Shown piece by piece: positions 19,679 through 30,779 of a stretch of DNA of 64,000 nt. Origin of the DNA: Pinus tabuliformis (Eukaryota; Streptophyta; Pinopsida; Pinales; Pinaceae); NCBI GenBank assembly GCA_031772625.1, contig CM062816.1, forward strand, positions 631,563,269-631,627,268, written 5' to 3'. The notes below the pieces were generated by a model. The model had not been told where the DNA came from and did not search any database. It saw only the letters and a list, made by a program, of their open reading frames with translations. The position numbers were made by a program, and so were the translations under genes. How positions within the stretch are numbered: position 1 is the first letter of the stretch; every line of letters begins with the position of its first letter.

Positions 19679-20742
19679 TGTTATAGACAATTTTGTGCCT
19701 TACAGCAACAAGCATGAATTGTCAATAATCCAAGGGATCCAAAGTTCCCTAAACATGATGTTCCTACCCCTAGAGGAACATGTCAGCAAACCAACAGCTC
19801 TCAGATCAGTTCTCCACCTGAAAACACTCAAAAACAAGCAATCCTGAAATCAAAGCAGGTGCTCCACTAGGGTTCTGCGCTGAAACTCAGTTGCTCCATG
19901 GTGTACCTGCGTTGCAAAGCAAGTGGAACAAAGGCCACCTGCGCTGAGCGAGAAAGGACAAGTGGCACAGTGAGTCATTGCTTTGGAATCTTCCAAAAAT
20001 GACACTTGGATCAGGTATTTCGCCTTGTGATGAGTCAGAGGCTTTGTTTCTCCAAGTGGAAGCAAGGTTCACCAAGTGGACTCAAGAACTGAAGATCAAC
20101 TAAAGATTAACTGAAGAGAGAGAGGACACAAGGCAGCTACACATCAGTTGCAAGCTGACTCATCCTTTCTCAATTCATCTATATATTGAGCTCTCTCCTA
20201 TGAGCTCAGGAGGCTGGAATTTTGTGCAAAGTAATGATATGCTGTTGGTTTCATTCTTGAGTTATTGGGTGATTGTTTGAGAGAGGTGAAGAAGAGCAAT
20301 TCTTTCTGCTGGGAGGTGTTGCTGGGTTGGAGCCTGCAATGGTTGTAATACTCTCAGAACCTTTATTTCTTCATTAATAAAAGCTATTGAGGTTCTTCTA
20401 TGTGCTCTTGTTTCAATTATATATTGTGATGATTGCATGTTTGGTTTACACTAATCCATGAACCAGTTATGATTGCATGCCTCTTGTAGTTTCCTTCTTT
20501 GTTGTTTTGCAGGATCTCATTGTAGCTGGGCGAGCAGAAGGACAAAGAGCTAGGAGCAAGTGGCCAAAGAGGAGAGTTTGGATTCGACATTAAGCGCAAA
20601 GCAACGGTTAGTGCTTTCTCCATTCTCTTTTGCTTTCATAAAGAAGTAAACCTTCAGTAGTTTGTTTTACAGTTGTTGCTAAGGAACTGTCACCCTTAGA
20701 GTGGGATAGGGTCATCCAAGTCGGATACTTTTCCCTACAACA
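19679..20742 (+). repeat. 3' LTR of element B
   Basis: A 1064-bp copy ending CCCTACAACA. Followed by CTCTG (20743-20747), the right copy of the target duplication. Confidence 0.93.
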
Positions 20743-21268
20743 CTCTGCACTTTCCAATCATCTAGTTCTGAAATTGCGACTGGTAGTAGCTCTCTCTGTC
20801 CTCTTTCCAATGCCACCAGTCTGATCCAAATTGGATTCTCCAAGAAAGAGTTATGCACAATCTCCCAAGATGACCTGATTATAGACCTTTCCACAAGAGT
20901 GAACTTGTATGAAGTGCCACGTGTACAATTTTCGACCTTTGGTTCTGAAAAAGATATACAATAAACTAAAGTCTGTCCTGTTTCTGTACCTTCTTACGAA
21001 ATTTCAATCCGATCCCCAGAGAGAAAGTTATGACGATTTTCCCTAGGTCACCTGTTTTGAATGTAATTCAGGAGTCTGTAAAAAGACCAACTTCCTCAGA
21101 GCATATCTCCGCAAATATCGCGCGAAAAGATCTGAAATTCGGACCCACGGTGCAGCGTGATTTCTTCTCAAATGGGTTTTCTTTGCGACTTCTGAAACGT
21201 CACAGAAAAAAGTTATAGCGAAAATGCCACAATGACCTGTTTGGAGCAGCGAAACCCTAAAATCCAAA
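20743..21268 (-). other. Leader of element A, part next to the PBS
   Basis: Continues the leader of A interrupted at 7021. No gene is seen; short frames at 20712-20894 and 21030-21267 have no known motif. Confidence 0.75.
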
Positions 21269-21282
21269 GCTCTGATACCAAA
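21269..21282 (-). promoter_or_regulatory. Primer binding site of element A (iMet type)
   Basis: On the minus strand TTTGGTATCAGAGC directly follows the 5' LTR. TGGTATCAGAGC is the usual plant site complementary to the 3' end of initiator methionine tRNA. Confidence 0.9.
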
Positions 21283-21615
21283 TGTTATGAAACCAGCTCA
21301 AGAAGAGATAGAAAAGAAATATCAACGCCTTAGAATTCAGCCTCTTCGAGGGGGCAACCTCCTTTACATTACATAAATGAACAATTATTGGATGATACAA
21401 ATGACAAAACCTCCTTTCTATATATAGGAGTCTAAGGAGTCACAATATAATCCAGCTGACCTAACAATAATAATATAAGGCCACAAAAATAACAATAGAG
21501 GGATTCTATGGGGCACAGAAATAACAATATGGGGGTAATAGGGGCACACGAATATAAATAAGGGGTATAACTACAATAGTAATGGGGTAATCACTAGTAT
21601 TATAGGGACCCAACA
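21283..21615 (-). repeat. 5' LTR of element A
   Basis: 333 bp; on the minus strand TGTTGGGTCCC...TTTCATAACA. Pairs with 1995-2327. Confidence 0.93.
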
Positions 21616-22105
21616 AATTCTCTCTTTGGTGACACTTCTAGTGACGATATTTTATTGACCATCACCAATGATCTTTTTGGTTACTTTTGGTGATAGTCAA
21701 TAAATGTTCATCATCATTTATCATTCCAATGAATTTTTTATGATGCTTCATGCATGTGATGGACCTTTAAGGTCCATCACCAATGTCGCATATGCCGACG
21801 GTCTTTAAAAATCATTGTTTTGAGTGTATATAGTGATGGTCCTTTAAGGTTTATCACCAAATCCATTTTCAATGACACTTTTGGTGAGGGTCGTTACTTT
21901 CCCATCACTAATTCTCTCTTTGGTGACACTTTTGGTGAGGGTCGTTAAAGGCCCATCACTAGTTCTCTCTTTGGTGACACTTCGAGTGACAATCTTTTGT
22001 TTACCCTCACCAATGCTATTTATGGTTACTTTTGATGATGGTAAAAAAAAAATTGTGTCATCATTGATCATTCCAATGAGTTTTTGATGACACTATGTAC
22101 GTGTT
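21616..22105 (+). mobile_element. CACTA subterminal repeats, inner part
   Basis: Continuation of 1746-1994 after removal of element A. Contains further copies of the subterminal unit: the block 21765-21990 repeats 1790-1994 in order (ACCTTTAAGG, ATCACCAATGTCGCATATG, GTGTATATAGTGATGGTCC, then two TTTGGTGACACTT units). The palindrome GGACCTTTAAGGTCC at ~21762-21776 is perfect. Repeats fade near 22105; no transposase follows within the window. Confidence 0.7.
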
Positions 22106-22389
22106 ACTATATTTTTTGTCAAAATATAATGCTTTAACCCACTGGTGTGGAGTAGTTTTCATTGTGTGTCCAAGGTCATAGTGGTTATAATAGCTAGTAA
22201 ATTTGTTAATAAGTAATTAGTGTGTATCCTTTCCCTCAAGTCATAATCATATAGTCTTCCTATGAGTCAACACATCATTCATCTCTATTAGGTATCTAGG
22301 AAATTTGCTTTAAATAAAGTTCCACTAGTGTCTGTAGGAAATATATTATTTAATAAATAGTCAAGCTCTGTCAGTTATATTAATGAGAG
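22106..22389. other. Unassigned non-coding DNA
   Basis: I see no gene, repeat or transposon terminus here. Confidence 0.5.
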
Positions 22390-23180
22390 AGACCTAGAAC
22401 TCCTCAACACTCATGGTACACCTTAACACGCTTTGGAACAATACACTAACATTCCATGGCACCTTGCATGTCTTGGGACATCTTTGTACCTAGAACATCT
22501 TTGTACCTAGAACATCTTGCCATGAGTAGGATGCCAAAGCACATGTTGGTATGCCATAGCAGAGCATAGCACTCCCCTATCATGTTTTGGCATTCCCTTT
22601 AGTCCCTAACATGCCTTTTAACTCCTTGGCATAATATTGCATTGACAGAAATTAGCACTTTGCACGCATTGGCACTTGGCATGTATTGGAACATATTATT
22701 AGTGTGCCTAGCATGCCCTTTTTGAAAAATATAAAGTCCCAAATTATTAACCCTCTTATGTGCTCAATTCCTTTCATTTTAGCTTGGTTATTCCTTTTGT
22801 TTCCTTGAAACTCCTTGATGCATATTGGCATACTCTGGCACCCTAGACATCCTAGCATGTCTTAGCACCTGGAATGCCTTGGCATTATTTGGCCCATGTT
22901 AGCACACCTGGAACTACCTAGCACGCTCTATCACTTCTTGACATTCCCTAATATTCCTTGGCATGCCTTACCTTTTCTTAGCATACCTTGTCACTCCCTC
23001 CTTGGCATGACAACTAGCACTAATTAACACTCCCCAACACACCCTCATATTCATTCACTTCCATGGATTTTGACCTAGTGCTCCCTTGTGTTGTCCTAGT
23101 ACTCCTTAACACTCCTCAGCATGCATTGGAACTCTCTAGCACACCTTAGCACTCATAAGTGAAGAATGAAACTTGTAACC
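22390..23180. repeat. Short-period degenerate repeat related to the 208-bp array
   Basis: Dense degenerate words such as CTTGGCAT, CCTTAGCAC and ACTCCCTA. One copy of the array anchor (CATTCACTTCCATGGATTTT, then GACCTAGTGCTCCCTTGTGT) lies at ~23052-23093. The same text makes up the tandem array at 30.8-33.6 kb, so this is a detached or separated part of the same family. Confidence 0.7.
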
Positions 23181-23569
23181 AACGTTACTAGACTCAGAAT
23201 AAACAATAAATTTTTGAGGCAAAAGAGCTAAGAGTTTTAATCAGATTGGAGGAAAATCAGAAAAAGAATCGAGAAAAAATCAGTGAATTCAATAAATAAA
23301 AATATACACATATATTGAATTTAAAAAAAATACATTTTTCATTGATATTCAATTAAGCCATGTGCAAAAAATTCATAATATCAATACATGTCCAAAATAT
23401 CATGAATGAATAAGAATCTCATATATGTTATGAGTCCAAACATGATCCAAAGAATTCAGTCATGACTCCTAAGTAGTGGCTACGTAGAAGTAGAAGCAAC
23501 TGCTTCTAAAAGTTTACAAACAAATGCATACTAATTAGAAAAAAATAGTAACTAAGAGTCTAAGACTCT

Positions 23570-26074
23570 TAAGAGTTAGAACTAGAAGCGATTCCTCCCA
23601 CTCCTCTGCTTGCTTGACTCTCAAATTTCTTCGAGTCATGTAGGCTTAGAAGAAGAGCCTCCTCTAATTGGACCCAATCTGTTGCATTTGTAGTTTGCAA
23701 ATCTATCTCTTCAAGTTCTATTGGCGAATGATCCAAACCTATCATTATCATGAGACATTGAAATGTGAATTTAAGTTTTACTTTGAACTTTAAATTTTAA
23801 ACTTTAAATTCCAAATCAGATTATGAAACCTTCAAATCCAAGCTCTCACATAGTATTTTCTTGTTGTGAAGTTGTAGATTGTAATGGAAAAATACAAGGT
23901 CATTTAAGCACTTTTGTCTCAATCGGTTGCACTTGTTAGAATGTATTTTATCAAACATGCTCCAGTTGCACTCACAACCTGAAGCACTACATGCTTGGTT
24001 TAAGATTTGAATGGAAAATCTCTTCAAATCACTCGTATCACTACAAAAGTTTTGCCACCAGAAGACCTAGCAAGTGGCAAGGGTTTGTGAGTAGACGTAC
24101 TAAATACTAAATAGTAAAAACTTAAAAAGAGAACAAAATTTAATAAAAACATTTAACATACAAAATAAAGTTTAAACAAATTTAATGAACTGATAAAGCC
24201 TTCAAGCCTCAAAGGGTACCTAGAAACACCTTAGACCTTTCTCGTATAACACTGGTATAGGAAAATAGTTTAGGTGGTGCTCTATAATCCTATAGTTGGG
24301 AAAAGACACGAATTTAAAATTCCAGATCAAGGAAGCACCTTTCCATGCATGTCATAAGTCCTCTATGAACCTGCCCATCCTCATTAAATTTTCTCCTATC
24401 ATAAAAATACTATGCGTTTAAGAAGTAACTGGCAGCATGTAAGGGGGGACGCAATTTCCTATCCCAATGTGCATCAATAATGTCCCAAAGAGGCATATAC
24501 TTTGCCTCCTCATCCCCATATCTTATTTTTATGGCCTCCTTTGTGAGATCCATCGCCTCATAAATGTAACTTATCGCGGGTTTGTCACCATCAACCATCC
24601 TGAAATTTCAAGCTTTCAAATTTACATTAATATGAAACATTGAAAAAATAAATAAGCTTGAAATGAGATTTAAAAAATGAAAAATTTAAAAGACTTGAAG
24701 TACCTAAGAACTCTAACAAGGGACTCCATCACAGCAATAATATCTCCGGCATCTTTCTAGAAACCATGATTAAACACAAGTGCAACAAATTCAATGCCTT
24801 CAAGGGTCTTGGAATGTTTAGATGCCATCCACTCAGGTCCTAAGGACACCCTCTTCAGATTTATCTTTTACTCAACCACAAATTGCAAAGATATGAAATT
24901 CGTTGCAAATGTAGTCACTACAGGTAGAAAAAATTTGTTACCTTCAGTGTATTTTCTCATGGTGTTTAGGACAATAATGTGGTTGTATAGGTATTTGGTT
25001 ATGTATTTTTCCTTCTCCACAACCTCGTGTATCCAATGAAGCTTACCAATGTCCTCAATAATTAAATCTATACAATTGGCAACACAATAGATCCAAAAAT
25101 AGTGTGGTGCCTAATCTCAAAAAGTCTACCATCAACCATATAATTAGCTGCATTGTTGGTGACAATTTGTACAACATGTTCTTCTTCCACTTCATCAACA
25201 AATTCCTCCATCATTTCAAAAATATGTTGTGCAGTCTTAACCTTGTCTGAGGCATACATTTATTTGAGAAACATTGTACCTACTGGACATGATACAAGGA
25301 GATTTATTAAAGTTCTGTTCCTTTGATCTGTCCATCCATAGCCTATGATCGTGCACACTATTTATACCGATGATGAATTAAACTTAGATAGCACAAGAAT
25401 GGCATCTTAAACACTTTCTAATAGCAAATTTGTCCTAATGCTCTCTAATGAAGGAGCTTTGAACCCTAGACCTGCAACAACAACTGCGTCAATCATAGCT
25501 TGCCAATAAGGACTTAGGGAACAATGGAAAGGTATGTTAGAGTAGTACCAAAAGTTGGAAATGGCCTTCCTTACCCAACTATGGATATTTTTTTCCCAAC
25601 CATTGGTAGCCAAGGTAGGTTGGGAACTGGGTTTCGTGCGAGGAGAAAACAAGGTGTTTATTTTTCCACCTCCAATGTTGAATGTAGGAGGATTCATTCA
25701 GCCTTGATTTTGACTTGGACTTGGAGTCATGTGTGAGAAATTTGGAAACTGCATTGAGGATTCAACAGAGGGAGGTGACAATGGGGTAGCGGAAGAAAAA
25801 TTGTCAACTCAAGGAGTTCCTATTTCTTTTTTTTCTTTTTTTCTTTCTTTGCATTATGCTGACTCAACATATCAATGGCCAAGGTTTCTTGGTGTTTGAC
25901 ATTTTTTTCAACATTTTTACAGAGACCTATATCATGGACGAGTATTTGTGTAAGGTGGTACTTGAATCTATGAATGCCTCCACTACATTTCACTTTGCAA
26001 AATTTACAAAGGATCTTACGGTCTCCAAGAATTTTGTCAAAATAAGCCCAAGCGAAGTCCTTCTCCCTTGGCAT
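23570..26074 (-). pseudogene. Decayed hAT transposase (BED zinc finger, DUF659, C-terminal dimerisation domain)
   Basis: Read from 26074 downward. A BED-type zinc finger comes first (CKFCKVKCSGGIHRFKYHL, C..C...H). The DUF659-like region follows (SNIPFHCSLSPYWQAMIDAV at ~25550; HVVQIVTNNAANYMVDGRL at ~25140), then IYEAMDLTKEAIKIRYGDEE and PPLHAASYFLNA at ~24410-24600. The hAT C-terminal dimerisation motif ends it (WWQNF near 24050, then SIQILNQACSASGCECNWSM at ~23960-24020). The blocks are in the right order for one transposase but in different frames with stops between them. I could not identify terminal inverted repeats or the 8-bp duplication. Confidence 0.88.
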
Positions 26075-26806
26075 TGTTGTTGTTTTGGACTTGTGTTTAA
26101 ATTGTGGCCTCTATTTAGATTTGGACTTATGCCTTCTATTTAATTTGGCTGCTGCAAAATAAAATAAAATATGAAAATTAAGAATGCCATATAACTTCAC
26201 AAAAAAGAGGGTTGGTTTTAAAGGATATGAGGTTTTGTTAAGGATCAAAGAGGAGTCTGCCCAGCAACACAAACACATTTCAACCTAATATATCATTATG
26301 ACCTTGAAACAAAATTAGGTATATGTGAGGAAATGCTACCTAAATGAAGTATTATCAACATATATTACATTGTAATCTTGAATTTGTAAGTTTTTTTAGC
26401 ATAAGGCAATTGAACGAATACATCAATAATAGATTCTGGAAGAAACAAAATACCCAAAGTTGTGAATGCATGGTTAAAGCCTTTGAAGTCAGGAAGACAT
26501 CGACTAAGGAAGGAATGCTTGATGATTTGGTTAATGGTTGGTATGAAACCATTTCTTAGTGCATTTTTTAATCTATTTAAGCCCCATCTATAGGGTTGAA
26601 AAGTCATAACCAAAGGAATACACAGAAAATTTGACCGTTGAATGGTGAAACTTGAAACTTGCCATTGAAAATGACATATTTTGACTTCAATATAGTAATA
26701 TACCTATTATTTAAGCCAAGTTCCAATGTACCTCAATTTTTGAACAGTGGAGTGGCTAAGCCTAAAGGTAACACACATTAAAGGTGACATGCAACTGCCT
26801 GAGGGT
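26075..26806. other. Unassigned non-coding DNA
   Basis: Contains short frames on both strands (26344-26613) without recognisable motifs. It may include the 5' end of the hAT element. Confidence 0.45.
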
Positions 26807-26910
26807 CGATATGGAGTATGGATAGAGCACACATTAGTGACTGCTCGATATGGAGTTTGGACTTAGGCTCACCTTGGTGATACCCCGATATTGAGTCTGG
26901 ACTATGTATA
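26807..26910. repeat. Three tandem copies of a ~39-bp unit
   Basis: CGATATGGAGT-type units begin at 26807, 26846 and 26886, each followed by TGGAC/TGGAT and a diverged tail. Confidence 0.6.
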
Positions 26911-29900
26911 ATGAGTTGGTGATTGATTACTAAAGGTATCGACGTATGGTTTTTGGGCCTGAGAAATGAGAAATAAATTTTGGAACAACTAAAGGTTTGT
27001 TTTTAGCAATGCAGGATACCTAAACTTGAAAAAATCTTACTCGTCGAGTCAAGGCTGAAAATTGAATAAATTGGAATCAATCGTAGGATTCTTCTTGAAT
27101 AAGAAAGTCTCAAGCCAAACTTGCATTGACGATGAGTTAAACTTGGTCAACATGAGTTAGTCTTGCAAATTATTTAGATCAGATCGTTTGGAGAGTGAGC
27201 AGATTCCAACGCATGATTAATTGCAATTGATCGGTGAGTCCTGTTTCACTACTTGTAACTAAAATCTGAACTGAAAATAGGAGATTTTACAATTGAAACT
27301 AATTGTGAATTTTCTAAACTGAAATTGGCCCATCGGCATCGTTTCTATTTGCAGTTGGGCGCGTCGACGGAAGAGATTCATTTTAAATCAGGTTCATGGA
27401 GAAAATATTTTATGGAAGATGTTTCTTTTATGTCAAGGAAGACATAGTAATATTTTTTATTAAATTTAAATAACAATAGTATCTACTCTGTACCTCCCAT
27501 ATCTCATTATTTTTATCTCCTGTAACTCATACAGAAAGTGGGATAATAGTGGACATGTAGCATCAAGCTCCACTCCTTTTAATCCAAAGTTCTGCATGCA
27601 AACCTTTTTGTCACTTATGCCCCAAAGCCTTCACTGTAGAGTGTGGAGTTAATAACTACCACTCCATGACAAAAGCTACACATACCTTTTGACATGGTTT
27701 TTTCACCTTTTGTCCATTCTTTATTTGGAGCCTAGGACAACAAGCTCCACATAATTTTTTCCCATACCTGTACGAGTGTCACTTTTCACATTTTCTTTGC
27801 TTCAACCAATATCAAAAGCATTTGTGAGCTTGTTTCGAGGCATGGATACATGCTTCAATCATGGGAATTAGCAAAGTTTCTAAAGCAAAAAATAATGATG
27901 GAGTTATCCTTTTCCATTTCAAATATGTTAGGATTCTATTGAGATTTTTTAGAGATAATTATTAATTGGCCCTCTACTTTTACCTTTTCCTTAATATAAA
28001 TGATATCTCTTATTACATTTCTAATCAAGATATTTACATCAATTACTGGATCAAAGGACTAAGGACTTTTCATAAATGCTTCCTTGTCTAGTAGCAGAAT
28101 AAATGGTTAACATGTCAGCTTGGCACCAATTTCTTGGGAATTAATAATAGTTTTGAAAAATGACTACTCTTGTTTGAATCTAGAACTATTTTTAAGCTTT
28201 GAAAATGGATTTTCCTCCAAATTGATCTTGGAAAGGTCCTTATTAAAGGCTTCTCTATATCTCCTCTACTAGAATGAATGGCTTGTATGTTGAAAAGTAT
28301 AGCAGAGCTTCCTTCTGAAAATCCTAATTATCCCATTCTCACCAAGAGCTCCTCCTTTTCCCCAAATTGGACCCAAAACAACATTGAGTACTTAATTATG
28401 ATCCAACTTGAGAAATTTTGATTGACACTGCAACTCAGGAGCTATTAAATTTGAAGTGTGCTAATATGATTCATCATTCTTTCATTGAATAAGTATATTG
28501 TTTTTGAATTTGTCATGTGTGCTTGTGGTATGTGGTACTGACCTTGCTTAGCTTGAAAGTTTTTTTATTCTTGTAATATGACAATGCTAGTAGGATTGAG
28601 GCCTTTTGTAGTATTTGTACCCCATGATCATTTTTGCAAGATGTATGTCCTATGTGGAAAGAAATAATCATTTAGTTATTACCTCCTAAACTAAAGCATT
28701 GTTTCTTTTAGTAGGTACCATGTAACATACTCTACAAATTGAGGATGAATGGGACGTAATATCCTATCCATCCCCGTAGACTATAGTCCTCCAAAAACGG
28801 GAAAATGACCCTAAAATTCCCGTTATTGGGAATTTTTTTGGGAATCTGGGCTTAAAAATCCCAAATTTGGGGTTTGGAGTAAGGTTTACTCAATCATGTA
28901 AGAATATGAAACCCCTCTACAAAATCTATAAATAAAGAAGGATTGAATTCATTTTGGATCACCAAATGTGGAATAATTCACTTGTTCTTGAGCTTTAGGT
29001 CTAACAGGTATTATCCCTTCTATCTCTTGTCAATCTTGGTGGTGAAATATTCCACCGTAGTTGACATTCCCTTATTATCTCACTGTTTGAGCACAAGAGT
29101 CTCTGGCTGGTCAGCGAATTCTGTTGGATATTAGTCTCTTGTCTTTTTCTGGGCACACGATATTTGTTAAAGGTGAATGAATTTGGAGGATATTGCATGA
29201 TAGCTTAGTTTTGTTTGGCATACACCTATCTTGAAGGAAGCAACAAAGTTTCTAAGTCCTTAATATCTTGTTCTAGGCAAAGCACTTACCTTAGAGAGTG
29301 GATTCGTTTCTGGTACCTAGAGTAGTGAAACTCTTTGCTTTATTTAGTTTTTGCATGCACAGTTAAAAGGAGCACTTCCCTAGTTATTAATTCCCAGCCC
29401 TATCTAAGGAAGCATGTTTTCATATCATATCATATTCACTAGCCGAAGACTTTAATTGTCTTATCTATCCATGCAAGGAAGGTGCATTAGGATTAGGAGT
29501 TAAGAAAGTTGAGACATTGTTGTACATGTTTACAGATTCATTGTACCTTCTAAACTAATGGAAAAGTGAATATTAGTGTTTGAAATTTTTAGTTATTTCT
29601 TGTTACAAAGAGAAATAACTAGTCATGTGATTTTAGTTTCAAATCTATGTACTTTTTGTTACTTTCCTTAGTGGCATGTGCTTCCCTATTCAGCACAAGT
29701 GGTTTTTTTGCAGTATCTAGCCTCCAAAGCTTCCTCAATGCAAACTAAATACCAAATAATGTCATCGTCTCCAAATCATCTAAGGCATCACCCTAGAGAA
29801 GTTCCACAGTAGACCAATGAGCTTTGACTGGCCAACTCCAACCCTATGTCACTATACAAGTGTTGACATCACTGCTACAAATCTTTTTCTTAAGTGTTGT

Positions 29901-30779
29901 ATCCTACACCAATTACTAAGATGGATGCCCAAATGGGTTCTATAATGATGCTCAACCTTCATTACCACATTTAAGACTTTTGAAAGGGATCAGAACCTTT
30001 AAACCATACCAATTTTTACACGTTCACAGTTTGGCCATGTTCCTATCAATTTATATTTTGTATTGAAAAGTCGGTCCTATTTTACATGTTTATTAAATTT
30101 AGGAACAATTATAATTTAGATCCAACAAAACATCAACACATTTGTGGGTTGGGTTAGCATTTCTCCAAATACTATCAAACATGTATATATAATCACACAT
30201 TTTCCTTTTTAGATCTTGATTGGTTGAACAAAAAGGTTCGTTGCCTATGTAATTTTGTCCAATACTTCCACATCAACACTCATAGAAAACAATATTCTTA
30301 ATTCTTCATCTATGTGCACAAGAAGGTCCCTTTTTCTTGCTATTTTTGATGGAGCAACCTCTAACAGTACACATTTTACCACAAATATGTTGTTTTTGGA
30401 TAGAAATCTCTAGAAGAGTCTTACACTAGACATATAGATGGCTATTATATATCACAATGATAAGCATTAACATATGAATATGTGCAGACACTAAACTATG
30501 TGCATTCAATCCATTACTTTTCTTTCATGGTAGATTTCATTCTGCATAGTAGATGTGCTGTGGCACTTGAGTGTGTTCGCATAAAAAATTCTAAGGCCAA
30601 ACCTGGATTCTCATGTGTCATGGAAATTCAACATATGCCTTGTTCACCTAAGGATTACTTGTAGCTCATCTTAGGGTACTCATGTACAATCTCACTCATC
30701 CCACTTAACAAGTTAGCAATACAAGGCTCATCACATCCAACCTTGATCTAAAACAATTAATCAACACAATTTAGATATT
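26911..30779. other. Long non-coding stretch, possible decayed LTR inside
   Basis: No protein-like frame is seen. Visible items are a 9-bp-stem hairpin AAAATTCCC/GGGAATTTT at 28813-28836 and a TATAAATA box at 28927-28934, reminiscent of an LTR promoter. I could not find matching termini or a target duplication, so I do not call an element. Confidence 0.5.

Larger units (their letters stand above)
7022..20742 (+). mobile_element. Element B: Tat-like Ty3/gypsy, defective, with three LTR copies
   Basis: Flanked by the 5-bp duplication CTCTG (7017-7021 and 20743-20747) and by matching TG...CA LTRs (7022-8086 and 19679-20742). It reads on the plus strand: LTR, PBS, 1.7-kb leader, gag, protease, linker, structured 3' region, purine tract, a truncated LTR (15809-16787), a second copy of the 3' region (16795-19678) and the final LTR. 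RT, RNase H and integrase are absent; the linker frame breaks off where element C continues into RT. B is therefore non-autonomous. The LTRs differ at fewer than about ten positions by eye, so B is younger than A, which agrees with the nesting. Confidence 0.92.
1995..21615 (-). mobile_element. Element A: chromodomain Ty3/gypsy retrotransposon split by element B
   Basis: A full-length element with 333-bp LTRs at both ends (1995-2327 and 21283-21615), flanked by the 5-bp duplication AATTC (1990-1994 and 21616-21620). It reads on the minus strand: 5' LTR, iMet-type PBS (21269-21282), leader, gag-protease-RT-RNase H-integrase-chromodomain (6878 down to 2357), purine tract, 3' LTR. Element B sits in the leader (7022-20742), so the original length was about 5.9 kb. 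By eye the LTRs differ at roughly 10-12 of 333 positions. All coding parts are broken by stops, frameshifts or a small deletion, so it is not autonomous now. Confidence 0.93.

Noticed and set aside
24039..24060. CACTACAAAAG, which resembles a CACTA terminus
   Set aside because: On the minus strand this lies in the hAT transposase and reads the WWQNFCSDT part; no subterminal repeats follow.
26911..30779. Possible solo LTR around the TATAAATA at 28927
   Set aside because: No matching TG...CA ends or 5-bp duplication could be found.
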